DNA of 64,000 nucleotides from Enterococcus quebecensis (GTDB taxonomy: Bacteria; Bacillota; Bacilli; Lactobacillales; Enterococcaceae): NCBI RefSeq assembly GCF_001730365.1, contig NZ_MIKB01000015.1, forward strand, positions 1 through 64,000, read 5' to 3'. A program made the translations under genes and the position numbers. The notes beneath the pieces are model-generated. The model had not been told where the DNA came from. It worked only from the letters and a program-made list of their open reading frames with translations, and did no database searches. Positions 60,702 through 64,000 of this stretch are shown piece after piece (the stretch's first letter is position 1; the number at the start of each line of letters is the position of its first letter).

Positions 60702-62033
60702 TTAGTATAGATAACCCAAATCACTTGAAACAGTTGGATAAAGCATAATCATGTCATCTACTTTAGATGATGTTACTTTTTGGTTGATCATCAAAGTAAA
60801 CATATTGATCAGTTGATCCGCTTCATTTCCTAGTATAGTTGCCCCTACTAATAAACCAGTCGCTTTTTCACTAATAATCTTAGCTTTAACTAAAGGTTCA
60901 TTAATATGTTTATACGTAAACCATTGTGACAAATCTAAATCTTTTATCTCATAGTCATTATTTTCTAAAGTCTCTTTTCCTGTCAAACCAACTTGAGCAA
61001 GTTTCGGTGAACTAAAGATAATCGTTGGTAGTGCAGGATAATGAATTTTATTTTGCTCTTTTTCGGTAAGTAGTTTTACAAGATAACTACCTTCAAAACT
61101 AGACACTGGGGTTAGCTTAGGTTTGTTTTTTTGTAGACAATCTCCTAATGCATAAATATTTTCTACAGTGGTCTGCAAGTAATCATTTACGACAATTCCT
61201 TTATGTGTATAGTCTAAACCTATTTTCTCCAAATTTAGATCTTCAACGTTCGGTATCCGACCAGTTGCACAAAATACTTGATCCACTGACAATGTTCCTT
61301 GACTGGTTAAAACTACTTCGAATTGTTCCCCTTGTTTCGTAATCACTTCAGCTGACTCGTTAAAATGAAAATGAATGCCTCGATCTTTAAGATTTTCAAG
61401 AAGATCATTCGTTAACTCTTCATCAAACCCTTTTAATGGCCGTTCATTATGATGCAACAGATGAACCTCACTACCGCAACTATTCGCAATATTTGCCAAT
61501 TCAAGGGAAATATAACCACCACCAACAAAAGCAATCTTTTCAGGTAACGTTTTCATACTTAGAAAATCAGTACTTGTGCCAAAGTACTCTTTTCCTGGAA
61601 TATCTAAAATGGCTGGTCGCTGTCCAGTCGCAAGAATAAAGTTCTCTGATTCATAGTCCACATTATCTACTGAGATTGTGTGCTTATCTTTAAATACAGC
61701 TTTTCCAGTAATAGTGTAGATACCTGCTTTAATTAACCCCTCTTTTTGTTCAACTGGTACAGGTTGAGTGAACTTTTCTTTAAAGGTCATCAAATCATTC
61801 CAATTGATTTTCGGAACTGAACTAAAACCGCGTTCCTTCAATTGAATCATATTATCTCTTGCTTCAACCACTCCATAAAGAACTTTTTTAGGATCACAGC
61901 CACGATTAGGACAAGTTCCACCCCAAAGATCAGCTTCTACTACAGCAACTTTTTTTCCTTTTGCAGCTAAACCGTATGCTGCTGCCATTCCTCCAGGACC
62001 GCTGCCAATAATGATAACGTCAAATCGCTTCAT
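60702..62033 (-). CDS. Flavin-dependent disulfide reductase (class I), atypical C-terminus
   Basis: A 443-residue FAD/NAD(P) protein: FAD motif DVIIIGSGPGGMAAAYGLA, redox-active GGTCPNRGCDPKK, NAD(P) motif IAFVGGGYISLELANI, second FAD motif NIYALGDC. The C-terminal catalytic segment, normally HPTxxE, reads YPTVSSDL, so the His-Glu dyad of glutathione reductase and lipoamide dehydrogenase is missing. It is probably a related reductase with another substrate or mechanism. Confidence 0.85.
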   Translation of the reverse strand: MKRFDVIIIGSGPGGMAAAYGLAAKGKKVAVVEADLWGGTCPNRGCDPKKVLYGVVEARDNMIQLKERGFSSVPKINWNDLMTFKEKFTQPVPVEQKEGLIKAGIYTITGKAVFKDKHTISVDNVDYESENFILATGQRPAILDIPGKEYFGTSTDFLSMKTLPEKIAFVGGGYISLELANIANSCGSEVHLLHHNERPLKGFDEELTNDLLENLKDRGIHFHFNESAEVITKQGEQFEVVLTSQGTLSVDQVFCATGRIPNVEDLNLEKIGLDYTHKGIVVNDYLQTTVENIYALGDCLQKNKPKLTPVSSFEGSYLVKLLTEKEQNKIHYPALPTIIFSSPKLAQVGLTGKETLENNDYEIKDLDLSQWFTYKHINEPLVKAKIISEKATGLLVGATILGNEADQLINMFTLMINQKVTSSKVDDMIMLYPTVSSDLGYLY

Positions 62034-62164
62034 TGTAACATCCTCCTCTATTTCCAGCTCATTTAAGTTTGATCAATACTGAAATCTAACCCCATAATAC
62101 GATTTTATTATAACAAAGGTTTGAAAATGACGCATATAATCGGCCACTTTAAGTCAAAATTTGA

Positions 62165-62365
62165 GACTAAAAAAGCCTGAAGTACATAAGTCTCCATACT
62201 TTCAATTTATTTATATTTTGATTTTTTTGCATGTAGCAATCAACAAACTCCATAATACCATCAATAATAATCGTTTGACCTGTAATATAAGCTGAATCTT
62301 TCTCCCATAAAAAAAGAACCCACCTTTTCTAGCTCTTTCGGCTCAGATAAACACTTTAATGTACT
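62165..62365 (-). pseudogene. Short-chain dehydrogenase C-terminal remnant
   Basis: The minus strand reads SEPKELEKV, then after a frame change FLWEKDSAYITGQTIIIDG, the conserved C-terminal end of SDR enzymes; no start or Rossmann part is present. The rest of 62034-62759 shows no gene. Confidence 0.55.
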
Positions 62366-62759
62366 ATCTTTTCAAGTTGTTGTATGACCCATTCGTCATC
62401 TTTTTCAGCTTCACACCAAAATTAGTTCTCTGTCCATGAAAAATCTGTCAAACAGTATAATTAATAGATTCATAAACTTATCAAAAACAATCATATTTCC
62501 AGAAAAATAGCTTTTTATTTGCGATTTTTTGTAATTAGAATGCTTTTCTAGATAAACTTCATAACTGCGTAAAGAATTTTCCGAACTATTTTATAAGCAA
62601 AAAAAATGAAAAATAAATTTATTATCAAGAATAATCATATACAAATACTCAAAAACCTATACATTGACACTTAAAGATATTTTTTTTCATGTTATGCGTT
62701 TTTTTATTTTATTTTTTTTAACAAAAAAAATAAGTGCCACCATCAACAAAAATTTTGCT

Positions 62760-62796
62760 CTTGGTGAGAGCCTTATTATTGTGATATACTATTAGT
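62760..62796 (+). promoter_or_regulatory. Promoter of the LysM gene
   Basis: TTGGTG and TATACT with about 18 bases between, extended by TGA before the -10, roughly 60 bases before the TTG start. Confidence 0.5.
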
Positions 62797-62850
62797 GCTT
62801 TGTTCTACAGTATTTGCCTTATATATTTTTATGAAAGGAGGGCAAACATT

Positions 62851-63384
62851 TTGAAAGAAGAATACTCACGACGTAATCAGCAACGACCTGCAACAACATC
62901 AAAATCTTCCATAGTAATCGTTATTTTATTGTTACTTATAAATACACTTGCATTGAGCGGATTACTATTTTTGTATGTCCAAGCAAGTTCAAAACAGAAA
63001 ACACAGTTGGATGGCATAGAAAAAACAGTAAGCTTATTAGAACAACGAACCAACGGACAAACATCCGCTTCTGAAACCACAGAACATAATGTTCCTGTTA
63101 AAGAAAGTTCTACTCAGGTAAGCAAAACCGTAGAAACTGGTGTGACCAAAGAAAGTTCAAACCAATCAGATCAAACTATCCCTTCATCGGAAGTTACTGA
63201 ACAACAAACTGAACATTCAACAGAGCCAGTGACACCACCTGCAGCAACATCTTATACCGTTCAAGCAGGAGACACACTATCTGTGATTGCTGAAAAAAAT
63301 AAAATTCCACTTCAAGAGTTAATGACTAAAAATAATTTGACTGATTCCACAGTCTATATTGGACAAGTGTTATCATTACAATAA
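62851..63384 (+). CDS. LysM-domain membrane-anchored protein
   Basis: A 177-residue protein: short basic N-terminus, one membrane segment (SSIVIVILLLLINTLALSGL), a Ser/Thr/Glu-rich stalk of about 80 residues, and one C-terminal LysM domain (SYTVQAGDTLSVIAEKNKI ... GQVLSLQ) for peptidoglycan binding outside the cell. Start is TTG at 62851, nine bases after AGGAGG; the earlier in-frame ATG lacks a ribosome site. Confidence 0.88.
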   Translation: MKEEYSRRNQQRPATTSKSSIVIVILLLLINTLALSGLLFLYVQASSKQKTQLDGIEKTVSLLEQRTNGQTSASETTEHNVPVKESSTQVSKTVETGVTKESSNQSDQTIPSSEVTEQQTEHSTEPVTPPAATSYTVQAGDTLSVIAEKNKIPLQELMTKNNLTDSTVYIGQVLSLQ

Positions 63385-63440
63385 ATTATTATTTTCCCCT
63401 ACATAATTTTATCTAAAATATTACACTTGTTATACAAGAT

Positions 63441-63478
63441 ACGGAACGAAACTAAAAAGTTTTGTTCTGTATTTTTTC
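63441..63478 (+). terminator. Terminator after the LysM gene
   Basis: ATACGGAACGAAACT pairs with AGTTTTGTTCTGTAT, then a T run. Confidence 0.8.
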
Positions 63479-63561
63479 GTTATTATGAAATTGGAAATTC
63501 TTCTCTAAAAAAATCTCCGTTAGTAAAAAAGAACAACTAGCAGATTATCCAAGTAGTTTGA

Positions 63562-63605
63562 AAGGGGATGGGGCAAAAGTAAAAAGTACTTTTGCCTCAT
63601 CCCCT
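63562..63605 (-). terminator. Repeat-type hairpin terminator, copy 2
   Basis: AGGGGATGAGGCAAAAGTA pairs with the matching arm ending in TACTTTTGCCCCATCCCC; same unit as 60653-60693. It is downstream of the CpdB-like gene, though its minus-strand tail is not a pure T run. Confidence 0.6.
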
Positions 63606-63736
63606 AACTACGAATAAACAATGGGATCAAAAGTCATCCCTACGACTTATTTCCGAAGGGATTTCACGCCCTCTATTTCTAAAAACTCTTGCCTTTCGCA
63701 ATAAAGCAAGATAAAACTAAAAATTTACCCCTTTTG

Positions 63737-64000
63737 TTACTTAGGTCCATTCTTAATATCTTTGATACAAGAATAATTTATCTCATACTTTAAATTCTTT
63801 GGTATTCTGATTTCTTCTTGTGACTGAATATACTCAACAATCAATCCTACAATCTCTTCTGATCCCTCATCAAGTACAGGACATTCTTGATAAGTAGGAA
63901 AACCTCCACCACCACTAGCACGATAATCACTTAACGCGATCGTAAATTCATCTGAGTCTTCGACCCGTTGATTTTTATAACTCAATTCTACCAATCGTTC
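63737..64000 (-). CDS. 2',3'-cyclic-nucleotide phosphodiesterase/5'-nucleotidase family, C-terminal part
   Basis: The last 87 codons of a gene that continues past the right edge. DEFTIALSDYRASGGGGFPTY and EGSEEIVGLIVEYIQ are the conserved end of the 5'_nucleotid_C domain of CpdB/YfkN-type enzymes, which bind the nucleotide base. These are usually exported enzymes that release phosphate from extracellular nucleotides. The catalytic metallophosphatase half lies outside the window. Confidence 0.85.
   Translation of the reverse strand, partial: ERLVELSYKNQRVEDSDEFTIALSDYRASGGGGFPTYQECPVLDEGSEEIVGLIVEYIQSQEEIRIPKNLKYEINYSCIKDIKNGPK

Overview
The window looks like the chromosome of an Enterococcus or a close relative: AT-rich, strong AGGAGG-type ribosome binding sites, CcpA-type cre boxes, PTS operons, CopY/CopZ copper control, and Hol-Tox and Fst type I toxins. 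No rRNA or tRNA gene was recognised. Species cannot be assigned from sequence alone. Less usual for the group is a complete assimilatory-type NADH nitrite reductase with its own siroheme pathway.

Layout. 0-2.8 kb: edge of a sugar-acid aldolase gene, a GNAT acetyltransferase, an orphan copY-copZ pair and a DHFR-like reductase. 2.9-12.6 kb: a one-strand block reading nreA-nreB-nreC-sirohydrochlorin chelatase-precorrin-2 dehydrogenase, then nirB-nirD-SUMT-nirC-like channel-hemC-hemD. It joins nitrite/oxygen sensing (NreABC), nitrite entry, nitrite reduction and manufacture of the siroheme cofactor. 12.7-18.6 kb: an APC permease, an RpiR regulator and a cellobiose-type PTS EIIC plus 6-phospho-beta-glucosidase with a cre site.

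18.7-24.2 kb is an accessory island: a secreted staphopain-like (C47) cysteine peptidase with two C-terminal SH3-like repeats and an apparently mutated start codon; a secreted paralogue that has lost the catalytic residues; a secreted protein with a hydrophobic C-terminal segment followed by tiny membrane-protein frames (a candidate toxin/immunity unit); two copies of a structured repeat that look like small RNAs; and a MazEF-type pair with a short toxin. 24.3-30.5 kb: a 3-methyladenine glycosylase and a PRD-regulator/EIIB/EIIC/split-transketolase operon. 31.0-34.8 kb: a CPBP protease, LemA plus TPM-domain protein, and a FetAB-like exporter.

34.9-42.3 kb is a second accessory region: small unknown genes and gene fragments on one strand whose junctions repeat the same short motif, a 26-residue membrane peptide, a Hol-Tox type I toxin-antitoxin, an integrase broken by a stop codon, a secreted LRR protein, and several remnants. 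42.4-46.5 kb holds redox genes (ring-cleavage dioxygenase, two nitroreductases, an ArsR regulator that seems leaderless, a quinone reductase). 46.6-50.0 kb: a MacB-like ABC pair and glycerate kinase.

50.1-58.1 kb is a full kdpFABCDE potassium-uptake operon, including the 26-residue kdpF. Directly upstream lies an Fst-family (par-type) type I toxin-antitoxin, complete with direct repeats and an antisense RNA. The window ends with a glutathione peroxidase, an MFS transporter, a flavin disulfide reductase lacking the usual catalytic His, a LysM protein and the C-terminus of a CpdB-like nucleotidase.
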